In this document: positions 8,282-17,664 of the stretch, piece by piece
Layout of the letters: the number at the start of each line of letters is the position of its first letter
How positions within the stretch are numbered: the stretch's first letter is position 1
Assembly (NCBI RefSeq): GCF_003201975.1
Contig: NZ_QJJQ01000001.1
Coordinates: 124,001-188,000 of the forward strand
Length of the DNA stretch: 64,000 bases
Direction: 5' to 3'
DNA from: Pseudogracilibacillus auburnensis
GTDB lineage: Bacteria; Bacillota; Bacilli; Bacillales; Amphibacillaceae
Notes under the pieces: model-generated
Database searches by the model: none
The model's input: only the letters and a program-made list of their open reading frames with translations
What the model was told of the DNA's origin: nothing
Translations under genes and position numbers: made by a program

Positions 8282-8404
8282 CGTCTTTTTTTAAAAAAAT
8301 CGAATAATTTTATCACTTTTTTATGAGCTTGCTAATGACTGTCATGGCAGTATTTAGGACAATTTAATGTTATATGAACATGCTAATATTATGTAAAAGT
8401 GCTG

Positions 8405-8433
8405 TTTACACTAAAATTTGTCTATGTTATACT
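8405..8433 (+). promoter_or_regulatory. Sigma-A promoter of the NhaC-family gene
   Basis: TTTACA (8405-8410), a 17-base spacer, then TATACT (8428-8433), 30 bases before the start codon. Confidence 0.65.
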
Positions 8434-8463
8434 GCCTAGAAAATATAAATTAGGGGGAAATAC

Positions 8464-10017
8464 ATGGACTTTTTATCTATCATTCCACCAATTGTTGCAG
8501 TTGTTTTAGCAATTGTTACGAGGCGGGTGATCATTTCATTATTTATCAGTATTTTGATTGGTGGGGTTATTGTCCCAGGTGGAAATCCTTTTTCAGCGGT
8601 GGCATACACGTTTACATGGATGAAAGATGTGATGATTGATGACTGGAATGCAAGGTTTCTAGTGATGGTCGCTCTTTTAGGAGTTGGGGCTGCATTTATG
8701 TTTAAAACAGGTGGTTCTGATGGCCTGATTCGTGTGTTAGAAAAGAAATTAACATCAAAACGTAAAGTACTCTTTTTACCATATGTGCTTGGAATCGTTA
8801 TTTTCTTTAATGATTATGTGAATTCGATCATTGTTGGAAACGCTTCTAAAGATATTACAGGGAAAAATAAAGTGTCTCGAGAAAAGCTAGCCTATATTTT
8901 GGACACTACATCTGCACCGATGGCAACGATTGGCCCTGTCTCCGATTGGATTGGTTTTCAAGTTTCCATCATTGCAGGTGCAATGGCAGGAGTTGCGATT
9001 ATTGGAATTGAACCATATTTTGCATTTTTACAGTCGATTCCATGGAACTTTTATGCGATTCTTAGTTTGTTTGCCATTCCGATGATTATTTTAGGGAAAG
9101 ATTTTGGCCCGATGGCAAAAGCAGAACATCGTGCAGAAACAACTGGACAGTTAATTGCTGAAGGAGCAAGTCCTTTATCGTCTGTTGAGCAAGATTTAGG
9201 GGAACCGTTTAAAAAAGAAGGTGGAAGCATTTGGAACTTTATTTTACCACTCGTAACACTTATTTCTGTAGGGATTTGGGGGTTATGGTATACAGGCGGT
9301 GGTGCTGAAGGAAAATCGTTAATAGATGCACTTGCTGATACAGATGTTGCTGTTGCCTTAACGTGGGCAGCTTTTGCGATGACGGCCGTTGGAATCATTA
9401 CTGCTTTATTTCAAGGTACTAGTTTTACACAAATTGAAGAGACGATATTAGGTGGAATTACAACAATGTTACCTGCATTAATTATTATCGTTCTAGCTTG
9501 GTCGATCGGTTTGGTAACTGAAGTGCTTGGTACGGCAGATTTTGTTGTCGGAATAACCGAAAGCTGGATGACACCTGCAATGTTACCGTTTCTTGTTTTT
9601 GTCATTGCAATGGTTATTTCATTTGCGACAGGGACTTCATGGGGAACGATGGCAATTTTAACGCCGATCGCTGTTCCACTTGCCTTTAGTATTGGCGGAG
9701 AACCTTTACTCCACTTAGCGATAGGAGCGGTTTTCTCAGGCGCCATTTTCGGTGATCATGTTTCACCTATATCTGATACGACGATTATGGCATCGATTTT
9801 TGCTGGATCGGATCATATTGCCCATGTGAAAACTCAACTTCCATATGCACTTGTCACAGCTTGTTTAACAGGAGTGATGTATTTATCTTATACCATTGTT
9901 GGCAATGCCTTTATCCTATTAACTATCGGAGTTATTGCCCAATTTTTCATCTTACGTTTTCTCGGTAATTGGTATCATAAAAAACATCCAGAGCTACAAC
10001 AAAGAAAAAGTGCTTAG
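8464..10017 (+). CDS. NhaC family Na+/H+ antiporter-type transporter
   Basis: This is a polytopic membrane transporter (517 aa, about 12 segments) of the NhaC family. The family exchanges Na+ for H+ or for small organic solutes such as lactate/malate or amino acids, so the exact substrate is open. Typical conserved blocks are FFNDYVNSIIVG near residue 118, TSAPMATIGPVSDW, SFATGTSWGTMA in the C-terminal half, and GAIFGDHVSPISDTTI. The ribosome binding site AGGGGGA precedes the ATG and the gene has its own promoter. It appears monocistronic, because the next gene has its own ribosome binding site 160 bases on. Confidence 0.88.
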   Translation: MDFLSIIPPIVAVVLAIVTRRVIISLFISILIGGVIVPGGNPFSAVAYTFTWMKDVMIDDWNARFLVMVALLGVGAAFMFKTGGSDGLIRVLEKKLTSKRKVLFLPYVLGIVIFFNDYVNSIIVGNASKDITGKNKVSREKLAYILDTTSAPMATIGPVSDWIGFQVSIIAGAMAGVAIIGIEPYFAFLQSIPWNFYAILSLFAIPMIILGKDFGPMAKAEHRAETTGQLIAEGASPLSSVEQDLGEPFKKEGGSIWNFILPLVTLISVGIWGLWYTGGGAEGKSLIDALADTDVAVALTWAAFAMTAVGIITALFQGTSFTQIEETILGGITTMLPALIIIVLAWSIGLVTEVLGTADFVVGITESWMTPAMLPFLVFVIAMVISFATGTSWGTMAILTPIAVPLAFSIGGEPLLHLAIGAVFSGAIFGDHVSPISDTTIMASIFAGSDHIAHVKTQLPYALVTACLTGVMYLSYTIVGNAFILLTIGVIAQFFILRFLGNWYHKKHPELQQRKSA

Positions 10018-10179
10018 CTTGTTCAAACAGATAAAATTCTGTCGGACTTTGCGCTAACTATCTAGCTAAATATGAAAAATCTGTTTAGACTTACATATAA
10101 TTTGAAAGCGATAACAAAAACAAGATGGAAATATGAACATTTATGAAGTTTATCAAATTTTTATAAAGGGGATTGATAC

Positions 10180-10530
10180 ATGATGGGGAATGCCGTAACG
10201 AAAGATTCAAATGTGCCTCTAAAGTCAAACTATGACCGGGTGGCACATAGTAGTAAATTTAAACAATTAATCCATGAAAGAAAAGTATTTATTATACCGT
10301 TAACAATTTTCTTTCTCGTATTTTATTTTACTCTTCCGATCTTAACGTCTTATTCGACGGTTTTGAATAAGTCTGCTTTCGGAGATATAAGCTGGGCATG
10401 GATTTTTGCTGTTGCACAATTCATTATGACGTGGGTGTTATGTGTTGTTTATGTGAAGAAATTTGCCAAGTTTGATAAACAAGCAGATGAAATAATTAAA
10501 GAACAATTAGAAGGAGGCGAACAAGAATGA
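10180..10530 (+). CDS. DUF485 family membrane protein (YwcB-like)
   Basis: This is a small protein with two membrane segments (116 aa) of the DUF485 family, almost always encoded directly before an acetate/monocarboxylate sodium symporter, as in B. subtilis ywcB-ywcA and E. coli yjcH-actP. The hairpin segments are VFIIPLTIFFLVFYF and WIFAVAQFIMTW. AAAGGGG lies 8 bases before the ATG. The stop overlaps the next start by four bases (ATGA), showing translational coupling with the symporter. Confidence 0.88.
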   Translation: MMGNAVTKDSNVPLKSNYDRVAHSSKFKQLIHERKVFIIPLTIFFLVFYFTLPILTSYSTVLNKSAFGDISWAWIFAVAQFIMTWVLCVVYVKKFAKFDKQADEIIKEQLEGGEQE

Positions 10531-12053
10531 ATGGGACAGTAATCACTTTTTTCCTTTTAATTGTCGCACTAACTTTATATATTACGTATTGGGCAGCGAA
10601 AAAAACAACTTCTACTGGTGAGTTCTATACTGCTGGTGGCGGACTTACTGGTTGGCAAAATGGTCTTGCAATAGCGGGGGACTATTTATCAGCGGCATCG
10701 TTTCTTGGAATTGCTGGGGCGATTGCATTATTCGGGTTTGACGGCTTTTTTTATAGTATCGGCTTTTTAATTGCCTATTTAGTTGTGATGTTTTTAGTTG
10801 CAGAACCGTTAAGAAATTTAGGTCGATATACACTTGCAGATATGATCAACTCCCGTTTCGATGCAAGAAAAGTTCGGGGTACGGCCGCTTTAAGTACGAT
10901 TGTCATTAGTATTTTTTATATGATCGCACAGTTAGTTGGATCAGGTGCACTAATACAATTACTATTTGGGATCAACTATGTCTATGCCGTGCTAATTGTT
11001 GGCGTGATGATGACGATTTACGTTTTATTTGGTGGAATGACAGCGACAAGCTGGGTGCAAATTGTTAAAGCTGTCCTTCTGATGATCGGGATGGTCATTA
11101 TTGCATTTTTAGTATTATTGAAATACAACTTTAATATCGCTTTTATGTTTACAGAAATGAAATCGGCTACAAGCCATGGAGTTGCTTATTTGCAGCCAGG
11201 TTTAAAATATACAAACCCGCTCGGTACAATTTCACTTATGATTGCGCTCGTGTTTGGGACAGCAGGACTTCCACATATTTTGATGCGTTTCTTTACAGTA
11301 AAAGACGCAAAAACAGCTAGAAGCTCAGTTGTAACGGCCACATGGATCATTGGGGTTTTTTATATTTTAACAATTTTTCTTGGATTTGGAGCAGCGGCTT
11401 TTGTAGGTGAACAAACGATTATTGCAGCAAACCCAGCCGGAAACATGGCAGCACCGTTACTTGCAGAAGCACTTGGTGGTGATATATTATTTGCGTTTGT
11501 ATCAGCAGTTTCATTTGCGACCATTTTAGCAGTTGTTGCTGGTCTTGTGCTTGCAGGAGCTTCTGCCTTTGCCCATGATATTTATGGCCAAGTAATTAAA
11601 AAAGGACAGATTTCTGATCGTCAGCAAATGTTGGCAGCTCGTTATGCTTCCATCGGAGTTGCAATATTTTCAATTATCCTTGCATTATTTGCACAAAAAA
11701 TGAATGTTGCATTTCTAGTCTCTCTTGCATTTTGTACAGCAGCGAGTGCGAACTTGCCAGTTATTTTATACACGATCTATTGGAAACGTTTCAACACAAG
11801 TGGTGCAGTAACCGGAATGTTAACAGGACTTATTACTTCATTAGTATTAGTAGCAGTGAGTCCAAATGTGTTGGCACCAGACGGTTCAGCCATTTTTATT
11901 GGACATGCTCTATTCCCACTAGAAAATCCAGCCATTATTTCTGTACCGCTTGGATTCCTCGGTGGGCTTATCGGAACGATCCTATCAAAAGAATATAATG
12001 AACAAAAATTCGCGGAAGTAAAGGTGAAAGCAACTACAGGTTATAGAGAATAA
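10527..12053 (+). CDS. Sodium:solute symporter, cation/acetate symporter type (YwcA/ActP-like)
   Basis: This transporter belongs to the sodium:solute symporter family, with 508 aa and about 13 membrane segments. It is likely to import acetate or another short monocarboxylate with Na+. The N-terminal block FYTAGGGLTGWQNGLAIAGD and the central GTAGLPHILMRFFTVKDAK are typical of the ActP subgroup. Coupling to the DUF485 gene supports this. GGAGG lies inside the end of the DUF485 gene. A perfect 9-bp terminator stem lies 10 bases past the stop. Confidence 0.88.
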   Translation: MNGTVITFFLLIVALTLYITYWAAKKTTSTGEFYTAGGGLTGWQNGLAIAGDYLSAASFLGIAGAIALFGFDGFFYSIGFLIAYLVVMFLVAEPLRNLGRYTLADMINSRFDARKVRGTAALSTIVISIFYMIAQLVGSGALIQLLFGINYVYAVLIVGVMMTIYVLFGGMTATSWVQIVKAVLLMIGMVIIAFLVLLKYNFNIAFMFTEMKSATSHGVAYLQPGLKYTNPLGTISLMIALVFGTAGLPHILMRFFTVKDAKTARSSVVTATWIIGVFYILTIFLGFGAAAFVGEQTIIAANPAGNMAAPLLAEALGGDILFAFVSAVSFATILAVVAGLVLAGASAFAHDIYGQVIKKGQISDRQQMLAARYASIGVAIFSIILALFAQKMNVAFLVSLAFCTAASANLPVILYTIYWKRFNTSGAVTGMLTGLITSLVLVAVSPNVLAPDGSAIFIGHALFPLENPAIISVPLGFLGGLIGTILSKEYNEQKFAEVKVKATTGYRE

Positions 12054-12063
12054 TATGGTGAGG

Positions 12064-12111
12064 AGGCTGGGATATAACTAAAACGCAAAAACACTCTTGT
12101 CCCAGCCTTTT
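12064..12111 (+). terminator. Terminator formed by a minimal GGCTGGGA/TCCCAGCC repeat
   Basis: AGGCTGGGA (12064-12072) pairs perfectly with TCCCAGCCT (12100-12108), followed by T residues. The sequence is the shortest copy of the GGCTGGGACATAAC repeat found at 7700 and 37567, so a mobile-looking repeat end acts here as the symporter's terminator. Confidence 0.75.
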
Positions 12112-12278
12112 CTATTTTTAGTATAGTATTGAAACTAGAAAGTTGGAAAACGGCAATTCAGTGATCGTTACTCTTTTTCCGTGATGGATGGAAATGGTTA
12201 TAATTGATATAAAAGAGGTTTAGTGAAACCCAAAAATGCCCATGTCAGATTGAACTATCACAATGTTAAATAATCTAA

Positions 12279-12800
12279 TTATCCTCTTGAGCTTCGATAC
12301 CATTCTATTGCTTTTTGCTCAATCTCCAATGTTAGCTGTTCCTTCCCTTTAATATATGATTCTATGTCGTAGGGAAAACGTTGGGATAATGCTTCTTTTA
12401 AATTTCCATATTTTTTTGCATCATAAGGATGTACACGCAAGTAGTCCCGAAATGCAAGATGACGCTCAATTTTAGGATTGCCCAATTGATAAATGTGGAC
12501 ATGATGAGTTCGATTAAATCCCCCTTTTTGGAAGTATCTGCGTTCAGTTATCCCATTTTCTCCCTTTGATTTGTAACCAATGGCATCCATTGCTGTATTA
12601 AATTCATCAATCCGATTAATATTTTTAACAATAGGCATGATATCAATGATAGCCTTTGCCTTTAGGCCGTTTACAGACGTACTGCCAATATGATGGATTT
12701 CAATGATTTCAGAATTGAAAATTTGATGCAATTTTTCAGCTTCTTCATCAAACATTGAAAGCCATTGCTCGTTATACGGCTTCACTTCAACTTTTCTCAT
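12279..12800 (-). CDS. GrpB family protein (UPF0157)
   Basis: This 173-aa protein of the GrpB/UPF0157 family has a nucleotidyltransferase-like fold. The hallmarks HHIGSTSVNGLKAK near residue 35 and DIMPIV are present, as are HHVHIYQ and RDYLRVHP. The biochemical role of the family is not settled. AAAGGGGG on the minus strand lies 6 bases before the ATG. It stands alone and convergent to the symporter. I see no strong terminator for it. Confidence 0.88.
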   Translation of the reverse strand: MRKVEVKPYNEQWLSMFDEEAEKLHQIFNSEIIEIHHIGSTSVNGLKAKAIIDIMPIVKNINRIDEFNTAMDAIGYKSKGENGITERRYFQKGGFNRTHHVHIYQLGNPKIERHLAFRDYLRVHPYDAKKYGNLKEALSQRFPYDIESYIKGKEQLTLEIEQKAIEWYRSSRG

Positions 12801-13308
12801 GTAATTCCCCCTTTGATCTGTTGATTCCCTATCAATTGTATTTGTTCTTCAATAAGTTAGTCCTCTAACTTCCCATATAAACTTATTTCACTGTAAAAAT
12901 TCCTTTAAACAATTTGTTCCACACGCTAAAGTCTGTTCTGTATCTCCTAGAAACATGCTTATGTTGTTCCCGTAGCCCGATTAATTTTATTGGTTCGTAT
13001 GTAGGATAGAATAAATCTTGTTTATTACAAATTGGAAGAAAAGGTTAATTCCTCATTCGATAACATCATTCTATAGCTAATATTTTTGGTTAACACCTAA
13101 TATATCAAATATAATAAAAAAGAAAATATCCTTTCTATCTAAATTCCGCGACATATTCCACTTTCCGCAATGACAATAAAACTTTCACTTTTTCCTAATG
13201 AAACGTTTTTAAAAACGAAAATCCTTCATTAAAAGGTTTACACTAAAATTGTAAAGTAAGTCTGTATTTCATGGTAAAATAAAGATAGTTTTAAAGGAGG
13301 AATGAATA
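12801..13308. other. Gap with only weak signals
   Basis: This AT-rich stretch of about 500 bases lies between divergently oriented genes. No frame, repeat copy or hairpin stands out. The last 90 bases contain TTTACA (near 13239) and TAAAAT (near 13275) that could belong to the promoter of the following gene, but spacing is poor. A GGAGG ribosome binding site ends the stretch. Confidence 0.4.
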
Positions 13309-14412
13309 ATGAATGATTTTTTATCCACTATTGATACACCAGCATTGTTGCTAGATTTAAATAAAATGGACGCAAATATAAAAGATATTGTTCGTTTTGC
13401 TGAAAATGCAGGCGTTAATCTCCGCCCGCATCTTAAAACACATAAAAGCATTAAAATTGCAAGATGTCTATTAGAAGCTGGTGCCATCGGGGTTACTGTT
13501 GCAAAGGTAGGCGAGGCTGAGGTAATGGTTGCTGGTGGGATTAATGATATTCTTATAGCCTTTCCAGTTGCTCAAAGAACAAAATTAGCGAGAGTCAAAA
13601 AGTTGCAAGAAAAAGCAAAAATAACAGTTGCTGTAGATTCGATGGAACAGGCAACTCTTTTGCATGAATTTTTTAAAAACGGCGAGCCTCTCAATGTGTG
13701 GATAAAAGTGAATTCTGGGCTGAATAGGGTTGGTGTGGAACCGAATGAGGAGGTTGTAGAATTAGCAAAACATATAAATAACTTAACCGCACTTTGTTTA
13801 AATGGCATTTTTACCCATGCAGGACATTCCTATGCAGCAACCTCTCCAGAGCAAATAGAAAAAATTGCGAATGAAGAAGCAGAAACGGTTCTAAAAAGTG
13901 TTAAATTATGTGAAGAAGCTGGAATTAACATCAAGCATCGTAGCATTGGTTCTACGCCGACGTTTAAAATAGCTGGCGCAATCAAAGGAATTACTGAAAT
14001 CAGACCAGGGAATGCTGTGTTTTACGATATGATCCAAGTTGGACTTGGGATCGCAACCCAAAAACAGTGTGCGTTAACTGTTCTTGCAAGTGTCGTATCC
14101 AAAAAATCAGATCGAATGGTCATTGATGCGGGAAGTAAGACGTTAGCACTTGATCAAGGGGCACATGGTAATTCAAGTATTACTGGACATGGTTATATTA
14201 TTGGATATCCAGAATTAGTGATTGAACGTCTATCAGAAGAACATGGCATAATTCCATTAAAGCATGAAGTAGACCTAAAACTAAATGACCGAATAACCAT
14301 TATCCCAAATCATGCTTGTGTGGTTGCTAATTTATTCGACACGTATCTTGTTTATCAAAACGGAAAAGTGATAGATGAATGGAAGGTAGATGCTCGAGGG
14401 AAACTGAAGTAA
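13309..14412 (+). CDS. D-serine dehydratase / D-threonine aldolase-like PLP enzyme (DSD1 family)
   Basis: This fold-type III PLP enzyme has an alanine-racemase-like N-terminal barrel and a C-terminal D-serine-dehydratase-like domain. It would deaminate D-serine or cleave D-threonine-type 3-hydroxy amino acids. The PLP lysine is expected at K43 in RPHLKTHK, equivalent to Lys45 of the chicken enzyme. The metal site appears as H335 and C337 in PNHAC; a cysteine rather than aspartate there favours a zinc D-serine dehydratase-type site. The length of 367 aa is normal. GGAGG lies upstream. The CHY zinc-finger gene follows after 15 bases and is probably cotranscribed. Confidence 0.85.
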   Translation: MNDFLSTIDTPALLLDLNKMDANIKDIVRFAENAGVNLRPHLKTHKSIKIARCLLEAGAIGVTVAKVGEAEVMVAGGINDILIAFPVAQRTKLARVKKLQEKAKITVAVDSMEQATLLHEFFKNGEPLNVWIKVNSGLNRVGVEPNEEVVELAKHINNLTALCLNGIFTHAGHSYAATSPEQIEKIANEEAETVLKSVKLCEEAGINIKHRSIGSTPTFKIAGAIKGITEIRPGNAVFYDMIQVGLGIATQKQCALTVLASVVSKKSDRMVIDAGSKTLALDQGAHGNSSITGHGYIIGYPELVIERLSEEHGIIPLKHEVDLKLNDRITIIPNHACVVANLFDTYLVYQNGKVIDEWKVDARGKLK

Positions 14413-14427
14413 AGAGGGGGGCATACG

Positions 14428-14757
14428 ATGAAAATAAACGAGCATATAATAAAAGGACCAGTAATTGATCAGGAAACACGTTGTACTCATTACCATACAG
14501 AACTTGATCGAATTGCGATCAAGTTCTATTGCTGTCAAACATATTTTCCTTGCCATCTTTGCCATGAGGAAGCTGGATGTGGTGAAACGCAAGTATGGCC
14601 ACAGGACAAGTTTGATCAAAAAGCTATATTATGTGGAGCTTGTGGAAAAGAGTTGACGATTAATACCTATTTAAAGGGAACAAATAAATGTCCAACTTGT
14701 CAGGCAGCATTTAATCCGAACTGCAAGCTACATGAAAAATTATATTTCGCCATTTAA
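14428..14757 (+). CDS. CHY zinc finger protein
   Basis: This is a 109-aa cysteine/histidine-rich protein of the CHY zinc-finger family. The defining motif is CTHYH near residue 19, followed by CCQTYFPCHLCHEE, a C-G-A-C pair and CPTCQAAFNPNC, enough for about three zinc ions. Bacterial stand-alone CHY proteins have no firmly known function. The ribosome binding site AGAGGGGGG precedes the ATG and the gene is 15 bases after the PLP enzyme. A weak AGATACC/GGTATCT hairpin without a T run follows. Confidence 0.85.
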   Translation: MKINEHIIKGPVIDQETRCTHYHTELDRIAIKFYCCQTYFPCHLCHEEAGCGETQVWPQDKFDQKAILCGACGKELTINTYLKGTNKCPTCQAAFNPNCKLHEKLYFAI

Positions 14758-15144
14758 TAAAAGGTAGATACCCTTACTCTGAAAAGAAAACAGTGATACA
14801 GGTATCTTACTAAATAAAAACGTTGTAAACTTTTTCGCTGCTGGATCCTACTAATAGCGAAATGTCGATAAAGCTTTTATCTAACTCACCATTTAAAGAT
14901 TGTAAATTTTAAAAAGCATAAGTTCAATTTGCATCTTCTATTCAATCTTCTCATTAACAGGATAAGCGGCAAACTCTTCTAATAAGTCGTCTATCCTCTC
15001 ACATTTTATTTAAAATCATTAAGATTTATATACAAACTCATTCTTTTCCTAAATCATTTAACTAGCTATGAATTCATCAACTGTACTGTTTATCAAATAT
15101 ATATTAGATAGAGCCTGTTCCAAACGCATGCCCCGCATTTCTTC

Positions 15145-15225
15145 CTGAACAAATTGGGAAACAGCTGAATAAACCCGTGTTTCTTCTGAACAAATCGACA
15201 ATCAACTGAATAAAACTTTACTCTT
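15145..15225. repeat. Short tandem array of CTGAA(C/T)AAA units
   Basis: Four units of 20-21 bases, each opening CTGAACAAAT or CTGAATAAA, alternate between two versions. They resemble the longer array at 60574. The rest of the 900-base gap (14758-15662), apart from the element at 15545, shows no gene. Confidence 0.5.
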
Positions 15226-15544
15226 TCCGTGCCTCATTCCCTTGTCTGCTCATTTTCACCGCTTAAGGCATTGCACCGTTTTTCACATACTTTATACTTT
15301 TCCGTTTAACTAAATTACGAGCGTATATCAGTGCATAATGAGCTAAAACTAACTTGGACAAGTAAGTACGAAAATTGCGTCAAATACAGTTTTAAAACAA
15401 AACCATTTCGATTAAAAAACTGCTTTCATCAGTATAAAATCATTGACTAAACGCAATTTCTGCACTATGATAATTACAAAAGTAATATATAGGAACGATT
15501 GTAACTTGAGGGCTGGAAAAGTTATGATCTACCTAGCATTAAAG

Positions 15545-15640
15545 TAGTTTTTAGCAGATAAGAAAATATAAAACTTGCTTATCTGTATAAGTGCAACTAA
15601 GGCATTCGCCAAGCTTTCTAATGTGGTAAATATAGAATGA
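15545..15640 (+). repeat. Leader-like repeat (AGATAAGAAA hairpin ... TTCGCCAAGCTTTCTAATG)
   Basis: GCAGATAAGAAA pairs with a downstream TTGCTTATCTG. This is followed by TAAGTGCAACTAAGGCATTCGCC and AAGCTTTCTAATG. Similar pieces lie just upstream of genes at 30446, 45230 and 54155 and inside the composite repeats at 7825 and 40912. It ends about 20 bases before the E1 alpha gene. Confidence 0.65.
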
Positions 15641-15662
15641 AAAAATAAGAGGAGTGGAATTC

Positions 15663-16652
15663 ATGAGTAAAAATCGGCTAGAAGATTTACAAGTTGAATT
15701 TAGTCACGACAAGTTGAAGGAACTATATAAAACGATGTGGGATATTCGTTTTTTTGAAGAGAAAGTAGACGAGTTTTTTGCAAAAGGAATGATTCATGGT
15801 ACGACACACCTTTGTGTGGGTCAAGAGGCAAGTGCGGTTGGATCATGTGCTGTTTTACAAGAGGAAGACAAAATAACAAGTACTCACCGTGGACATGGAC
15901 ATTGCATTGCAAAAGGAGCAGAAGTGGATCGGATGATGGCAGAACTATTCGGCAGAACGACTGGTTACTGTAAAGGAAAAGGTGGTTCGATGCATATTGC
16001 GGATGTAGATAAAGGAAATCTCGGAGCAAATGGTATTGTTGGTGGGGGTATTCCGCTTGCTGTTGGTTCAGCTTTAACATCGTACATGAAAAAATTAAAT
16101 TATGTAACCGTTTGTTATTTTGGTGACGGTGCGACTAATGAAGGAAGTTTTCATGAAGCGTTGAACTTAGCTGCTGTCTGGAATTTACCAGTCGTCTTTA
16201 TTTGTGAAAATAACCAATACGGTATGTCTGGTCCAGTGAAGGATATGGTGAAAATTGAAAATATTTCCGAACGTGCAAAATCATATGGTTTTCCTGGAGT
16301 AACGATTGATGGGAACGACATGATTGAAGTAATGAATGCAACAAATGAAGCAGTAGAACGTGCTAGAAGTGACCAGGGTCCTACATTAATCGAAATGAAA
16401 ACGTATCGTTGGAAAGGTCACTCGAAAAGTGATGCAAGACTTTATCGGACACGTGAAGAAGAAAATGAATGGAAAGAAAAAGATCCAATCAAACGTTTTA
16501 AAGATGTTTTAATTGAAGCAAATGTATTTTCAGAAGAAGACGCGGAAGCGATTAAGCAAGCGGCGAAACAAGATATTGAAAATTCGGTTACATTTGCACA
16601 AAACAGTCCGATGCCAACAGAAGATGATTTATTAACAGACGTTTACGCATAA
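15663..16652 (+). CDS. Acetoin/2-oxoacid dehydrogenase E1 component, alpha subunit
   Basis: This is the thiamine-diphosphate-dependent E1 alpha subunit, which decarboxylates acetoin or a 2-oxoacid in a multienzyme complex. The ThDP motif runs from GDGATNEGSFHEA to CENN (about residues 155-185). STHRGHGH and YRWKGHSKSD are further family blocks. The length of about 330 aa fits AcoA-type subunits better than pyruvate dehydrogenase E1 alpha (about 370). Although a GTG at 15654 is in frame, AGAGGAG is 8 bases before ATG 15663, which I take as the start. It heads the E1a-E1b-E2 operon. No sigma-54 promoter or AcoR-type activator gene is visible, so acetoin as substrate is inferred. Confidence 0.87.
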   Translation: MSKNRLEDLQVEFSHDKLKELYKTMWDIRFFEEKVDEFFAKGMIHGTTHLCVGQEASAVGSCAVLQEEDKITSTHRGHGHCIAKGAEVDRMMAELFGRTTGYCKGKGGSMHIADVDKGNLGANGIVGGGIPLAVGSALTSYMKKLNYVTVCYFGDGATNEGSFHEALNLAAVWNLPVVFICENNQYGMSGPVKDMVKIENISERAKSYGFPGVTIDGNDMIEVMNATNEAVERARSDQGPTLIEMKTYRWKGHSKSDARLYRTREEENEWKEKDPIKRFKDVLIEANVFSEEDAEAIKQAAKQDIENSVTFAQNSPMPTEDDLLTDVYA

Positions 16653-16666
16653 TAGGAGGGTGAATC

Positions 16667-17650
16667 ATGAGAGTAATAACATATTTAGAAGCGGTTCGTG
16701 AAGCGATGCAACAAGAAATGAGACAAAATGACGATGTCTATATTTTAGGAGAGGACATCGGTTTATATGGTGGTGCGTTTGGTGTAACTAGGGGAATGAT
16801 TGAGGAATTTGGTCCAGAACGTGTCCGAAATACTCCAATTAGTGAATCAGGAATTGCTGGTGCTGCTGTTGGTTCCGCTTTAACTGGAATGCGCCCAATT
16901 TTAGAATTACAGTTTTCTGATTTTATTACGATAGCGACGGATCAAATGGTAAACCAAGCTGCAAAATTACGTTATATGTATGGTGGGAAAGGGAATGTGC
17001 CAATGGTACTTCGGACGCCAAGTGGTTCAGGAACAGGTGCAGCAGCACAGCACTCACAAAGTTTAGAAGCATGGATGACTCATATTCCAGGCTTAAAAGT
17101 CATACAACCTTCAACTGCCTACGATGCGAAAGGACTATTAAAAGCAGCTATTGATGATGCAAATCCAGTCGTTTTTTATGAACATAAATTACTTTATGGT
17201 ACAAAGTCGGAAGTGCCGGAAGATCTGTATTCGATTCCTATAGGTGTGGCAGATGTGAAACGGGAAGGAACAGATATAACAATTGTTGCAACTGCAGTGA
17301 TGGTTCATAAATCATTAGAAGCAGCGAAGGAACTTGAAAAAGAAGGAATTAGTGTAGAAGTTGTCGATCCGCGTACACTGGTACCTTTAGATGAGGAAAC
17401 AATTGTGAAATCTGTAGCTAAAACAGGACATTTAGTCGTCGTTCATGAGGCTGTTAAACGTGGTGGTTACGGTGGTGAAATTGCAAGTATGATCGCCGAG
17501 AGTGAAGCATTTGATTATTTAGATGCACCTATTAAACGATTAGGTGGGGTTGCCGCACCAATTCCGTATAACCCGGAACTTGAAAAGTTAGCAGTTCCAC
17601 AAGTGCCAGATATTATAAAAGCTGTAAAAGAAACGTTAAATAAAGCGTAA
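16667..17650 (+). CDS. Acetoin/2-oxoacid dehydrogenase E1 component, beta subunit
   Basis: This is the E1 beta partner of the preceding subunit (327 aa). It shows the transketolase-like pyrimidine-binding domain ([20 protein letters not shown], then [18 protein letters not shown]) and the C-terminal transketolase domain ([31 protein letters not shown]). The gene starts 15 bases after E1 alpha with an AGGAGGG ribosome binding site. Together they form the heterotetrameric E1 that transfers an acyl group to the lipoyl arm of E2. Confidence 0.9.
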   Translation: MRVITYLEAVREAMQQEMRQNDDVYILGEDIGLYGGAFGVTRGMIEEFGPERVRNTPISESGIAGAAVGSALTGMRPILELQFSDFITIATDQMVNQAAKLRYMYGGKGNVPMVLRTPSGSGTGAAAQHSQSLEAWMTHIPGLKVIQPSTAYDAKGLLKAAIDDANPVVFYEHKLLYGTKSEVPEDLYSIPIGVADVKREGTDITIVATAVMVHKSLEAAKELEKEGISVEVVDPRTLVPLDEETIVKSVAKTGHLVVVHEAVKRGGYGGEIASMIAESEAFDYLDAPIKRLGGVAAPIPYNPELEKLAVPQVPDIIKAVKETLNKA

Positions 17651-17664
17651 AGGAGGGACTTTAC

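Noticed and set aside
10024-10086. AAACAGAT/ATCTGTTT inverted repeat after the NhaC gene
   Set aside because: The loop is over 45 bases and there is no T run, so a terminator is not supported.
15483-15662. Sigma-54 promoter expected for an acetoin dehydrogenase operon
   Set aside because: No TGGCAC-N5-TTGC pattern and no AcoR-type activator gene were found, so I do not claim sigma-54 control.
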